64,000 bases of DNA from Oscarella lobularis. Its lineage: Eukaryota; Porifera; Homoscleromorpha; Homosclerophorida; Oscarellidae. The position numbers and the translations under genes were made by a program. The notes below the pieces were generated by a model that was not told the DNA's origin, searched no databases, and was given only the letters and a program-made list of their open reading frames with translations. Shown here piece by piece: positions 39,801 to 52,700 of the stretch (position 1 is the first letter of the stretch; each line of letters opens with the position of its first letter). The stretch spans positions 1,922,001-1,986,000 of the forward strand of contig NC_089187.1 in the NCBI RefSeq assembly GCF_947507565.1, given 5' to 3'.

Positions 39801-42800
39801 GAGTTTCTGAAGTTTGTCTTCGTCCTTGGCTCCCACTTCTCCTACTACAGTTCCAACAGGCGCATTCTCGAACACTTCATTTCTTTTTAATGTTAGATTT
39901 CTCGGTCGATCGTTTGCATCTACCACTCGAATCTTCAACTGGAATTCGGTGGAGAGCGGCGGCGACCCGCTATCAATTGCACGAACGCGAATATACCGTT
40001 CTTCAGCTTCTTCGTGGTTCAAAAGGCAGTCGCCACCTCCCTCTGCTAAGCATCTTACGTTCGATACGGCCGTTTTTAAAGTGTTTCCGGCCAACATAAA
40101 TCGACCGCTGTTCGAGTTCAAAAGTTCATACGTATACGTCTGCGAAAAGTCGGAATCCACTGACGACAAATTTCCTATCACCGTATTTATGGGACTGTTT
40201 TCAATGACAGTATTTCTGTCTATTATCACAGCCGATGGAGCCTCGTTTAAGTTCGAAACTTCAATGACGAACGTCTCGGAGAACGAAAGCGGCGGCGAAC
40301 CACTGTCCGTCGACGTCACAACGACAGCGTGACTATCAGTATGTTCATAGTCGAGATTTGCCGACGAGGACACTTTCAGTTTGTTGCCTTCGATAACGAA
40401 CCGACCACCGGCGTCATCGGCTAACGTGTACGTATACGACTGCGATTTGTCCTCGTCGATAGTCGTTATATCGCCAACATCGGCATTGTTTTGATTTTCA
40501 AAGACAGTTGAAGAAGAAAGTCGAATACCCTAAAAGAGATATAAATATTTCCATAATTGAAGACGTGTGATACGTACCGTAGGTTTCTCGTTGACGTCTA
40601 TAATTCTAATGAAAAACCGTTGACTTTTAGAGAGCCCACCTGCATCAGTGGCACGAACGGTGATACTGTGATTGAAATTGTTTTCGTAGTTGAACGACTT
40701 TCTCGTTATGATCTTTGCGCTGCACACCGTCCTAACACCCTATTTCTCAAAGAACTAAATTCTTGAACAACGCCGTTTGTTAGCGACTTACAGGAGCGGA
40801 CACGTTTGAGCTACACATCGCCGTCGCGTTAACTATTCCAAATTGTCGTTTATTGCCGTCGTCGAGGGAAAACGTCAGCAACTGCTTTGCATCCGCGTCG
40901 AGACCCAGTAGCGTGCCAATCACTGTACCGTTCGCAGAATTCTCTTCCACTTGGGGTTCGTCGTCGACGAAGTTCAGCTGCCCGTCTTCGTCGGTAAAAA
41001 TGATTTCAACAGGAGCGTCGTTCGCGTCTAGTACTTCAATTACAAAAGATTTCACCATCTACATAAAAGAGAGGTATAGACAGTGTCACAAAAGGTACTA
41101 CTACTTCTTATAGATTTTTACCGATTTTGACGGCTTCCCGTTATCAGTTACAAAAACTGTGATATTGTGTGACTTCTTCGTCTCGTAGTCAGTCGACTTC
41201 GCTTTCAAAAGCTTATTGCCACGTACTTCAAATCTGCCGCTGTCGTCTTGCAATAACTCATACGAGAGAACATCACCGACGTCTTCGTCGGAAGCGCTGA
41301 ACAGTCCCACCAACGTACCAGCGGGCTTGTCTTCGGCGACTTGAAATCTGTCAATCGTAAGACTTCGCGGTTGATCGTTTGCATCAGTGACGTAGATCGT
41401 CAGTACAAAATCGCGGTGACGCACAGGGTTTCCATCATCGGTTACAGCGACGGTGATATTGTGCCACCGCGCCGATTCGTAGTTGATTTGGCACTCCTGT
41501 GCGCCGTACGCCAAGCAACGCACATTTGACGTCGCTACCTTTACAACACCATCGTCGATAGCGAAGCGACCCCCCGCACTATCGACCAAAGTAAACTTCA
41601 AAGTCTGGCGATCGGTTATCGCGTTGTCCGGATCGACCGCTGATAAGTTTCCAACGTTGTCCGGATCGACCGCCGATAAGGTTCCAACATGAGTTCCTAA
41701 AGGACTGTTCTCTTCCACTTCATTGCCTTTCAACGATAGAGCACTTGGCTCTTCGTTCACATCTATCACTTGTATTGTGAATTGTTTACTATTAGCCAGT
41801 GAAGGCGATCCGGAATCATTTGATCGTATACTAATTACGTATTCGGATCGTTGTTCGTAATTGAAATTGGCGTCAGCTGCTGTTAGAAGGTTGTCACCAA
41901 TAATCACAAACCGGCCACCTGCGGATTTCGTTAAGGAATACGTGTGGTTGTCGCCGACATCGTCGTCAATGGTCGTCAGACTGCCTAACAATGCGCTGTT
42001 TTGGTTTTCTTTGATTGATGTCTCAGACAGCAGAATGTCCTCGGGATTGTCGTTAACATTGACAACTGCAATAGTAAACTCAGACGTGATGGCTTCGCCT
42101 TTAGAGTCGGTGGAACGAATTTCGATGCGATGACTAGAACTCTCTTCGTAGTTGAGCGACTCTGCGACAACTAGTGAGGTCCAGCACGTTACCTGTAAAA
42201 CTCCTTTGAAATATAAATCGTTTCTTGGCTATCATCAACTTACCAAGCTGTCTGTCCTGCATGTTACATTTCCAAGTGAGAATCTTCCTTCTGCGTCATC
42301 ATTCAAGTGAAACACCAACGAATCGCCGACGTCTGGATCCGAGCTTACAACTGTGCCTACCACAGTGCCAATACGAGTGTTTTCATCGACTCGAGGCTTG
42401 TCTCGAATGAAAGAGAGCTGTCCATTTGTGTCAGTCACGTTGATAAAAGCTGGCTGTTCATTAGCGTCGAGAACTTCAACAAGGAACGTTGTGGAAATCT
42501 AGTAAAAACCCTGAGTCTTATAGGCGTGAAAGCGTCTATCTGTTAGATTTACCGATAGAGGAGGTGAGCCACTGTCTCTAGCCACAACAGTCACTCTGTA
42601 AACTTCAGAAATTTCGTAATCGAGTGCCTTCGCGATTTGCAGCTGATTTTCCACTATTCTAAACGTGCCATTGGCAGAGTTGGCCAATGAAAACGTTATA
42701 CTGTCTCCATCTTCATCGTCAGCAGATAGAAGTCCAACGCTGGTGCCAACTACGCTGTTTTCCCACACTTCGTTGTTTGAAAGATCAAGGTTCCTTGGTT

Positions 42801-45800
42801 TGTCATTCTCGTCGGTCACAGTGATGTTAAATGTAACTCTGACAGATAACGCCGAGGAACCACTATCGGTTGCTTGCACGTCAACGTCGTACACGTTTTG
42901 TCCTTCGTAATTCAAAAGGCACGCTTTTCCTCCGAGAGCCAAGCACGGCACGTTCGACGCAGCTACCTTGAGGACGTTATTATCTAGCCTGAATCGGCCT
43001 CCGGCATTTTCCATAAGCGAGTAAGAGAACGTCTGGAGAGGAGGTCTGGTATTATCCGGATCGACTACAGACATGGTCCCTATAGTTGTTCCTATGCCGC
43101 TATTTTCAGGAACACGATTGGCACTCAGTCTCACCGCTGTAGGTCTTTCATTGACGTCCAACACGTTAATAACAAAAGTCTTACTGATTGACATGGATGG
43201 CGAACCATTGTCGGTTGTCTTTATAGAAATAGTGTAGTGTGAGGCCGTCTCGTAGTCCAAATTGGCTGACGGTGATGCGCGAATTTCACTACCGACTTTG
43301 ACAAATCGACCACCTGCTCCGTTTTCCAGCATATAACTGTGAGTCTGAGATGAATCTTCGTCGAAAGTGGTAAGACGTCCGACAAGTGCACCGTTCATAT
43401 TTTCTGAAATTTCAGAGGATGAAAGGGCGATGTCCTAGAAAAGCGGTAACAAAGTCGTTTAAAGGATGAAAACGACCTCTGCTTTCTTGCCTCTGGTTTG
43501 TCATTTGCATCAACGACGGTGATAGTAAAGCGGACAGCTTTGTGAAGTCCACTGACGTCAGTAGCGCGCACAGTAACGGCGTGCCGATCTTGCTCTTCGT
43601 AATTAAGCGAGCCCGCAACAATGACATTTGCGGAGCAGACAGTAAAACCTCCCTGTCAAAGTTCGAGATCAGAAATGTTCTGGAGAAGACAAAAAAAACT
43701 TACCGAGACCGTACACTTGCTGGAAGTTGACAATTGAAAAAGACCGTTGGCATCTTCATCCAAGGAAAGAGTCAAAGCACCCGTCTCCTGATCGCGAGCT
43801 ATTACTCTTCCGATGACAGTATTAAGCGCACTATTCTCGCTGACGCGCGGGGAATTGTCTTGAAAAGTAAGCTGACCCCCGGTGTCGCTGAAACGAATAG
43901 AAACGGGTGGCTCTTTCTCATCTAACACCTCGATTGTAATTCTCCGAGAGAACTGCAATCATAGAAAATTCCAAAATTAGGATCTCAATTTTAGACAATC
44001 TTACCGACAGTGGTGGCGATCCGTTGTCGGTCACTGAGACGTTGACAAAATGTGCTGTTTTCGTTTCATAGTCTGTCGACTTGGCCTTGAGCAATTGGGC
44101 TCCTTTCAAACTAAATCGCCCGCCATCGTTATCAGTCAGCCGATAAGAAAGAACCTGCCCCACGTCCTCATCCGTTGCGGTCAAACTTCCAATCGCCGTG
44201 CCAATGGAAGCTTTCTCTTTCACTTGGAACTTGCTTATCGAAAGATCTCGAGGTCGATCGTTCACGTTCCTCAAATAGATTGTGATAGCTGTGTCGCGTC
44301 GTTCAGGTGGACTCCCGTTATCTGTAGCGCGTACGACAATACGATGCGACGACGTCGCCGCTTCGTAGTTCAGCAGACACGCCGATCCTCCAATAGCAAG
44401 GCAGCGCGTATTGGAGACGGCCACTTGTAGAGTGTTTCCGACAATCCTAAACCGACCTCCGGCACTGTTAATAAGCGCGTACGTCACCCGTTGCCGTGTC
44501 TGCTTCTGATTGTCCGGATCGCTGGCGGAGAGTAGTCCGACTGTCGTGCCTTGAGCACTGTTCTCCGCCACTCGGTTTGCTGTTATCGTGACGAATCCAG
44601 GACTCTCGTTTACGTCGTTGACATAAAGCCAAAAGCTCTTGCTATAGGAGAGTTTTCCAGAGTCAGTTGATTGTACGGTGATGAAATATGATCGCCCAAT
44701 TTCGTAGTTCAAGTTCGCATTCGCTGCCGTTTTGAGCGTCGTGCCGCCAAGAACAAATTTTCCACCCGCCGAATTTAGCAACTTGTACGTAAAAGTGTCC
44801 CCGGCATCTTCGTCGATCGTCCGAAAAGTGCCGACAATCGCGTTGTTTTGGTTTTCTCTGACGTATCGGCTAGACAGGATGATGTCTCGTGGAGGATCAT
44901 TCACGTTCCTGATTTCAATCAAGCGATCTTCACGTTTGATAAGGTCCCCGCCATCCGCGAGTCGCACTGAGATAGTGCGACGCGGGGCGACTTCGTAGTT
45001 GAGGTCGCCATTGACGATCACTGGCACCGAGCACCGACTCTTCCAATTCTAAAATGAAAAAAAAACATCCTTCTTAGTTGTTTCAAATAAAAAGAGCGAT
45101 AATCTTACGCCAAAAGAGCCTGATGTACACACAGCCGCGCTCGAATTCAAAGCAAATCGACCACCGGACGTACCATCGAGGCTAAAAGCGAGCTTATCGC
45201 CAGCGTCCGGATCGTAGCCCATTAACGTTCCAACAACCGTATTCCTGGGAGAGAGCTCATTCACTGTAGGATTATCGCTTCTAAAAGACTGCTGTCCACC
45301 CATGGACGAAAACGTAACGTCTCCTGGCGGCTCGTTTACGTTCGAAATGTAGATGCGAAACGAGGTGGATGTATTCAGTGACGGGCTTCCACTGTCTCTC
45401 ACGAGAACGCTAATCAAGTGACTGGTTGCTGATTCATAGTCAATTCCACTTCTCGTAGCGAGCACCACTTTATTGCCGCTACTTATAGAAAATCGGCCAC
45501 TGGCATTGTTGGTTAGCGAGTACGTCAGCGATTGCATGGAATCTTCGTCAGACGCCGTTAGTGTGCCTATGACGGTACCGATTGTCGCATTTTCTTTAAG
45601 GGTGCTTCCGGAAAGCCGAAGGTTTCTCGGACGATCGTTCACGTTTCGCAAATAGACACTCAAATATTGGTCAACGTATTTCGACGGAGTACCGCTGTCG
45701 CGGCTGCGAACTCTGATCGAATGAGAGAGACTCGCTTCGTAATTTAACGAGCAGGAACTGCCACCGTAAGAGAGACACCGACTGTTTGACATCGCAACCT

Positions 45801-45900
45801 GAAGCTGAGTTCCTTGAATTCGAAATCGGCCCCCGGCACTGCTCAGCAGTGTAAGACTGTGAGATTGTCCCGCGTCGGGATCGCGAGTCGTGAGGCTGCC
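36856..45900 (-). repeat. Higher-order repeat: four-cadherin unit, ~1.4-1.5 kb, about six times
   Basis: Four distinguishable domain types recur in order. A has GxLxTxDDD with ANLDYE. B has SNxRCLxxGGxxCxxNYE. C has a TDEDVG turn and KxTDYETK. D begins GQLxFxDxxPxVxENSA. A-type starts fall near 44,850, 43,420, 42,010, 40,500, 39,095 and 37,600. The first unit (from 45,900) lacks A and the last is cut after B. Introns fall at the same places in each unit, after C and inside D. This indicates repeated block duplication that included introns. Confidence 0.8.
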
Positions 45901-47107
45901 GACTACAGTTCCATAGGCGCTATTCTCATTTACGTACCGATTTGAGAGCTACAAGCATGCAGGTAATCTCATGTGGTTTACTTTGTGCTGTGAGACGTAC
46001 CGATACTCCAGTTGGAGATTCGTTTACGTTCAAAATGGATATAGTAAAAGATTGGTCCTTATAGTAGCCTTTAGTTTCCGTGCCGCGAACCGTGATAGTA
46101 AACCTGCAAGAATCGCAAACGAGCACTCAAAAATAGGAAAACAAGAAAAAACCGTTAACCGACTTGTTTGGGTAGGATTCGTAGTTCGGCCTAAAGTCAA
46201 GAAGAACTCGATTTCCGGATAATTTGAATTTACCCGCGGCGCTATTCACAAGCCGATACGAGACTGATCCGCAGTCTGGATCGCTAGACGAAAGCGACCC
46301 AACGGTATCGCCTACGCTTGCGTTCTCTGCCACTGAATAGCTGGACATACTAATCTGCAAAGAACACCGTTTCAAAATGCATTAGGCAGCGACCAGTGTC
46401 GTACTGTAAGCGAGCACGTGTTTCTACACCAAGTGGTGCTGCGCGACGACGACCAGGAACCGGACGAATAGCAGGTGATCGAAGAGCTGCCACTTGCGCG
46501 AGTGTAACCGCTCGGACACGAGACGTAGCACGTTTTACCGTAAGTTGTGCCGGAACTGCACGAGAAGGACGGGTACTTGCACGTTGAACCGTACGTCGCC
46601 CACGAGGGACAGTAACTCGCCGAAGGCGACCCACAGTTGCGAGGCGAGCAATCCTTTTTGTTCCAGCTCAGTAGGTAGCCAGTTCTGCACCAGCAACTAC
46701 CAGAGGACGAATAGCAGTTGTGAGCACAGCCATCACTGCAGCTTCTACTAGCCTAAACAATAGCAATGCAATCCGAAAAATTCTAACAAACCGTGTACCA
46801 ACCGATGTAGAAGGACAAGACCAGCCGCCGCATCTCGCTGACCTCGAGACGGAACGATAGCGCCACTGTGTGCCCACACCGCATTTTTTAGAACAGGAGC
46901 GCCACGAACCCCAAGAATTGACCTGATCAAAAAAGTAAAAAGATATGAGAAATCACGTAAGCCAGCGAGGAGAACGCGCATTCCTACCTGACAATTTACT
47001 CTGTAGCACGGAGGTGGCGCTCGTCGTCGTCGACGACTCCACCAACCCCCCTCAGTGTTTAACACGAGCAGAAAACCGAGCACAAGTGAACATAGAACAG
47101 CTCTCAT
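36856..47107 (-). CDS. Secreted TSP1 / EGF / sushi / ~26-cadherin-domain protein
   Basis: Starts with ATG at 47107 and a signal peptide (MRAVLCSLVLGFLLVLNTEG), then a WWSRRRRRAPPP basic stretch, a TSP1 module (VNSWGSWRSCSKKCGVGT; exon 46799-46922), an EGF-like CSDGCAHNC module and a sushi/CCP module (RNCGSPSASYC, then CYVSCPSGYTR). A chain of about 26 cadherin-like domains follows, with VAENAS..GT, D.D, LDYE and DVNE.P motifs. The LDRE motif is changed to LDYE, and the usual DxNDNAP linker is mostly NVNDRP or DVNEPP, so calcium binding may be partial. Many exons end inside domains in a repeated pattern. The last open frame stops at 36856 after a basic tail, with no membrane helix; a donor near 36917 (CAG then GTAGGG) could lead to a missed 3' exon. 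The phase of the exon 2 to exon 3 junction near 46740-46799 could not be resolved. Confidence 0.75.
41622..41687 (-). repeat. 33-bp in-frame tandem duplication inside a cadherin domain
   Basis: Two head-to-tail 33-bp copies (41622-41654 and 41655-41687) differ at about two bases. They duplicate 11 residues around a calcium loop, giving LSAVDPDNVGNLSAVDPDN. The copies are far more similar than neighbouring domains are to each other, so this is recent. Confidence 0.85.
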
Positions 47108-48174
47108 GTTCTCGTCTTCTCGATGCGAACTCAAATAGGTCTTGGAACCAAATCCACTCAAATACATACGCCCAGCGAACGGCTAACGCTAACTTAGATA
47201 AAGTTCAGACAATCTTTCAGATTGTTGTATCTGTATCTAGATACCTTTGAAAGATTGTTGTATCAACGCACCTTTGAAAGATGCCCTCGAGATCTCTTTC
47301 ATCATTCTAGCGATGAACCACTGCGAATAGAAACTAGCGAGGAGCTGCAGCATTGAGGGCATCGAATGCGATCGCAACTCGACAAGGAGTTGAAAGAAGA
47401 ACTGACAGTCTTCTGTTACGTTAAAATCTTTTCCTTCTCGACGGTCATCGGTCATCGTTGTGTCTACTTTAGATATACTGCTCTTATAGAATCAGAATCA
47501 GCGTATTTATAACAAAGTATAGGTGCTACAACAAACCGGTTCTATTAACTGAAATTGTCTGCTATCGCCTTTAGCATCATAGTTCTGAAACGGTCACAAT
47601 CATTAGTCATCAGGGACAATGACGAAATGCCCCTCCCCCGCCTTTTTCTTCATATATAGTGGGGCGATGCCAGCACAAACTTTCATTGAATTCTCGCTGT
47701 CCACTGGCAGAACTTCTGGGTTCTGAAATTTCATCTAGAAAAGGTACTCAAATCAGTATATGCCAGCTAGAGAAGCAGGGAGGGTCTGGGAGGCGCAAAC
47801 GGTAGCTTGGCCCCAAACAGCTTCTCAATAAAAGAGTGATTTAGCGAACATTACCGTAGCGGATTCTACATATTTCGAAGCGATTTTCTTTCTAAAAGCG
47901 CAATACAAGCCTAGACGAACCGTGATCAGAACCGATCCAACCGCAGGGATCCGAACCGACCTTAGCCCACTTCCGCGCGCGTGATCCAATTACGATCCGA
48001 ACCGAACCGCACCGAACTAACCGTACGCCAACGATTACGTAGGCAAACAACTGCCATTATCTAAGCGCCGAGCGAGCAAGTGGCATTTGGACCACTAGCT
48101 AGGCTAGAACAACTTCAACCTCACTTTCTTCCTAGAGACAACCTTTGCGAACGTGTACTACGTAAAACGAAGCC
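47108..48174. other. Intergenic spacer between divergent cadherin and Ig genes
   Basis: About 1.07 kb and probably holding both promoters. An inverted repeat (CAATCTTTCA and TGAAAGATTG) and a second TTTGAAAGAT copy occur at about 47,212-47,280. A CCGAACC-rich degenerate stretch occurs at about 47,915-48,030. No coding region is convincing. Confidence 0.5.
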
Positions 48175-49260
48175 ATGACGTTGCGCTTCGATCTGTTGTG
48201 GATAATCGCAGTTTTCCTGCTGCCATCGTCATTTCAGGGTAGGTGCAAACGTGCGAGAACCTCATTATTTTAATTAATACGCTCGTCCAGAACGCCTTCA
48301 ACCGATCGTAAAATCCTCTACGCCCAGCCAATATAACAGCACTACTCAACAGATTTCTACCGAATTACAATGCACCTATCCGGCAGATTATCAATGCCCC
48401 ATGCACTGGGTCACTGATAGAAAGAAGATAAGTTCTAGCAAAGGCGTCTTCAATATCAGACCCGGTTCACACTGCGAGTCAAACCTAACGGTGTTCACGT
48501 TCGCCGCGCAAAACGCTTTCTACCAATGTGCGGTGACCACGCCAGATGGAATCACCGTGTACAGTGAACCGATAAAGCCTCAAATTCAAAGTAAGTAAAC
48601 ATCGCACAAAACACTTCAACACGATTACAAAGCTGATGTCTCTATAGTCCCGCTAAGAGCTGACGCCAAGACCGTTACAGTCCATGACGTCACACAAAAC
48701 GCCACGGTCAAATTGTCGTGCCCATCCAAAACGAATATTACATCACTAGAAAATCTCCCCATCCCAAACAAAAAGATACGTGTCCAATGGTACAAAGACA
48801 CGTCGCCGCTACCAGCGAACTTGCAGAAGTACCATCACACGCATGGAATGCATCTGATCATCAAGAACTTTTCGGCCAACGATTTGGGAGTGTACAAGTG
48901 CTTTCTATTAGGGTACGGAATTCTACGCCCGGCCCAGAAACAGTCGTCTGTGACGGTCGTTCTGGGCAGTAGCATAGTGCAACATTCACCTGGTATGACA
49001 CTCGCTAGCAAGCAGAACTCAAACACTATAGCTGACTGCTTTATGTAGGAAAAGCAAAGATTGCCCTCGCAGCGGGACCAACGGCGGGGACTGCTGCCGT
49101 CATTTTTATCGTCATCATCGTTTTGGTGTATGCGAGCAAGAAGAAGAAGCGTGGCAGCGCTAAATTGCCCGTGGAAGAAACCATGAGGCCGTCATCGCGC
49201 GAGAATCAATGGCATCACGACCTCAAAGTTCACCCTACAAGCATAACAACGGCTGTCTAA
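48175..49260 (+). CDS. Two-Ig-domain single-pass membrane receptor with a C-terminal PDZ-type ligand
   Basis: A complete four-exon gene: 48175-48238, 48291-48590, 48648-48992 and 49049-49260, all phase 1, giving 306 residues. The signal peptide is MTLRFDLLWIIAVFLLPSSF. Ig domain 1 shows LQCTYPADYQCPMHW with a later FYQCAV. Ig domain 2 shows VKLSCPS, RVQWYKD and DLGVYKCF, the typical C-W-DxGxYxC set. A hydrophobic segment (AAVIFIVIIVLVYA) is followed by the stop-transfer SKKKKR and a tail of about 40 residues ending TTAV. The last residues T-A-V fit a class I PDZ ligand. No ITIM or ITAM is present. Phase-1 exons per Ig domain are the usual animal arrangement. Probably an adhesion or recognition receptor; the ligand is unknown. 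Confidence 0.88.
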
Positions 49261-49308
49261 AGAACGTACTGTAGCTAGAACGTACTGTAGCTAGAACGTA
49301 CTGTAGCT
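49261..49308 (+). repeat. Three perfect 16-bp tandem repeats directly after the stop codon
   Basis: AGAACGTACTGTAGCT is repeated three times without change, starting at the base after the TAA of the Ig receptor gene, so it lies in its 3' UTR. Perfect identity suggests recent expansion. Copy number may vary between individuals. Confidence 0.9.
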
Positions 49309-49702
49309 AGATAGCCCTCTGTCTCTGAGTCTAACCGTCTCATACTCAAAGCATGTAATTAATCGATTCGACGGCGACGCTGTCGTGCTGAGACCCCGGC
49401 GAAACTTTAGAAAGGCAGCTTTGGCTACTATAATTCACCCCATACCTTCCTATTCGAGTCTATCGCTGCTTGAGACAACTCGAGGCGGAACGAACTTGAA
49501 TCCGGCGTTATTCGATCGTTCTTGAAGTTCGAAGTTTGTTAGACAGTAGCTCTAGTACGTAGCCTGCTCGCGAGAGCCGCCGTTGAATCGACTTCGAGAA
49601 CGAGCAGCCATCTTTTGTTAATTCAAAATATCACGTGACTGCGACGCTATCTATTTTTCGATGTGAAAACGACAACAAGTTTCTCAGCAGATCTTAGTTT
49701 TT
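49309..49702. other. Short convergent spacer
   Basis: About 390 bp between the 3' ends of the Ig gene (plus) and the lectin gene (minus). Nothing recognisable is seen in it beyond likely 3' UTR sequence. Confidence 0.5.
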
Positions 49703-52700
49703 TCATGGACGCGGTCGCTCGCAGACAAAGTGAAAGGAATTTCCGCAGCGCGCATCATTCCAGGAAGCAGCCGGTCCATTTCCATTGGTGTGAACGCAAT
49801 TCTCCGCATCTCCAAGATTGTTAGGTTCGCTGCCGGTCCATTTCCGGAACGTGTCCGGCGAACCGTCAGACCACACAAACGTGCCCTCGTGAGCAATGTC
49901 ATTGTATCCCAACCAGATATTCGAAGTAGCCAAACTTTGAACGAACGCGTACTCATCCTGATTTGCAATCGAAACCAGATCGCCTCCGTCAGCCTGGCAC
50001 TGTGCACGTGACTCGTGCCAGTCTTTACCCGTCCCGAAATGTTTGTAGCAGTTCTGTCTGAAAGACGAATAACCGTTCGAGCATACAGCTAACAAAAATA
50101 AATAATCAGGGGCTCGTGGCGCAATTCAATCGTCTAATAAACTCTAAGTCTTACAGCACGACGTTCCGTCTCCAAAGAAGCCCGATTTGCACGTGCACGT
50201 GAATCCGTCCTCCGTGTCTTCGCAGACGGCGTTTCCATCACAATTGTGCGTGCCTAGCACGCATTCATTCGGAGCTACATAAGCAATAACTATCTATCGC
50301 AAAAAAAAACTGAACATTCGCTCATTATTACTGCACTTTCTGCCGTCTCCCGCGTAACCGTTCGGACACTCGCAGGAGAACAAGCCCTCGTTGTTCACGC
50401 AAGCCGCTTCAACGGCACAATCGTGAGTTCCTGTTTCGCACTCGTCCAAATCTACAACAGAAAGAAGCGATGTCATCGTTTCTATTATCCATGAACATAT
50501 GCATGCAGCAGCATAATGATAAACCTTTTCTGCAAACGTATGGATAACAGTATCCGCACTGCTCGTCGTTCCAGTGGTACAAATTTTCACTACTCATCTC
50601 GAGAACGCAATTTTGCGAGTCTTTGTAATGATTCGGTTGTCCGGCAGCCCAGTGCACAAAGTCCACCTCGGTGCCATCAGTCCAGCTAAAGTTCTTCCCG
50701 TTGCGATGCAATCCAATCCACGATTTACCCGGCGACAAAGCGCCAACGAAGTACGCCTCCTGTTGGTCGTGCACGCTGGCCAGAGAGCCGTTTTCGCTCT
50801 CACATGTCGAATTCGCCGCCGTCCACGATTGACATCGACTAAACGTTTTGAAGCAGTAAACCCCGCGTGGAAACCAGCCATCGGCGCAGACAACTACGCA
50901 AAGAAGCAAGATGCGAACGAAGTTTCAATAATCAATCATCACGTACATGGTAGAACGACGTAGCTGACTGAGAGGGGATCGTATGAATCGCTACGAACTC
51001 GTATTTCCGCAACGCAGATCAGAAATTCAGAAACCGTCACTTGCTGCACAAAAGCGATGATATAAGGAGCTACAGCAGTATTATTAATGTCTACCTCAAT
51101 CCAGGCGACGATGTCGTTATAAACTGCCGGAACGTTTCCGCTGATCGTTGTCTTGTGACTGGGTGTGACGAGTACGGACGGCGACGAAGGATACGTGTGC
51201 GAAAATTCAACGCCCTAGAAAATTAAATACATATTTATTTCTCGAGATGCTGCTGGAGAAGTTGCCTTGCAGAAGGCGTAGTTGTGTCTTCGAGACGGCT
51301 GGAGATCTTGATCAGCGAAGTCAACGCTACCTCGTTCCGAAACGATACTCCTCGAAATTTTCGATTCCTCGGCAACGGCCAACCATGTCTACGCGTAAAA
51401 AAAGGCTAACATGAGATTTTCCATTTCTACGATCACTAACGATCGAAACGTTTTCGTGAAGGCCATCGAAATTCTGCAACTCTCGCACGCAAAGCGAAAA
51501 CGAATCGGTGTGAATATCTTCAACCCACAAGCTGGCGGCGTCATGTTTGAAGTCTCGGACGGAGTGGCGCAGAGTGGCGAGAACGAGCGGTGGCGACGAG
51601 AACGCTCTTTCCAAAGTCACCTTTTCGCACGTCGTTCCTGTCCACCACTCGTCGAGTTGAACGATCCCGCCCATCGCGCCGTCCGGCGCGCCCTGGTAGA
51701 CGAGCCAATTCAACGAGACGTCGGTGACGTCGTGCCGCTCGCCGCGGCCAGCGACGTATACACAAGCGGTCAGGGAATCGCTCGTTAGGCGATCGATCCA
51801 GGCAACAGGCGCGTCGTGAATGTACTGAGACGCGTAGTTGGCGTGGCGGTGATCGACGGTTACAAGAGCGTGAACGGGTTTGTGTGGGTAGAATAGACGG
51901 CTGTTGAAAACAAACGTTTGGCAATCGTATTCGACCGAGGACTGGGAGTTGTGGTGGGCAACAACGGTCCCACGTTGAAACAAAAAGCCTGTCGAGTCAA
52001 AATTCAAATATCGGGGTTATTATATAACACGTTTCGGAGTATACCGTTGCAGCTTCCGTTGTGATGAATAGAGATGTGTCGTTGGCGGGTTAAAAAAATA
52101 AAACGGTGGTACTCGCACTCATTATCGTACGTGACGGCGTTCGACGCGCAAACTGGATCGTCGACGCTGTCGCACGTCGGCGCGACGCACTCAAACGTGT
52201 GCGGTCCCTTGTCGACGCAAACGCCAAAATAATCGCAGATGACTCCCGCGCACGGATCAACAACTAAACGTATATAATCGTCACGTGGGAGAATTTTAAA
52301 AATTTCTTTGACGTACTTCCCACAGCTGCCCACGTGACTAGTACGTCGACCGGATGCGTTGACATCGCACAAATCCTGACACGAGACTGACTGGCCATCT
52401 GCGCAGGAAGGATATAATATTCCCCGTCATTTTATTACAAGTTGACCTCTGCGTGCGCTACTATTGTGACTGTTTCCTGGTCAAGAGTGAAGAGAACTTC
52501 CGGCGACACGAGGACAGTCGGTCGCGTATCTCCGTAGTACTTTTTCTCAAAGCTTACATCCTGAACGAATCGCGCCTTATCGAGAAATCCTTTCCCAATA
52601 TCGTAGCTTAATTCACCGACCTTGCAAGCGAAACCAGCGCTCAAGTCACCTATTATGAAGTGGCATTTTCCCACCTCTGCCCCTTCGACGAGACTTTGAA

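Noticed and set aside
47915-48030. CCGAACC-rich stretch
   Set aside because: Degenerate low-complexity sequence without a regular period; no function can be argued.
51215-51327. End of a separate H-lectin/Kazal gene at a stop near 51327
   Set aside because: Splicing out short introns restores the expected WLA motif and a continuous frame into the C-type lectin exons, so one gene is more likely.
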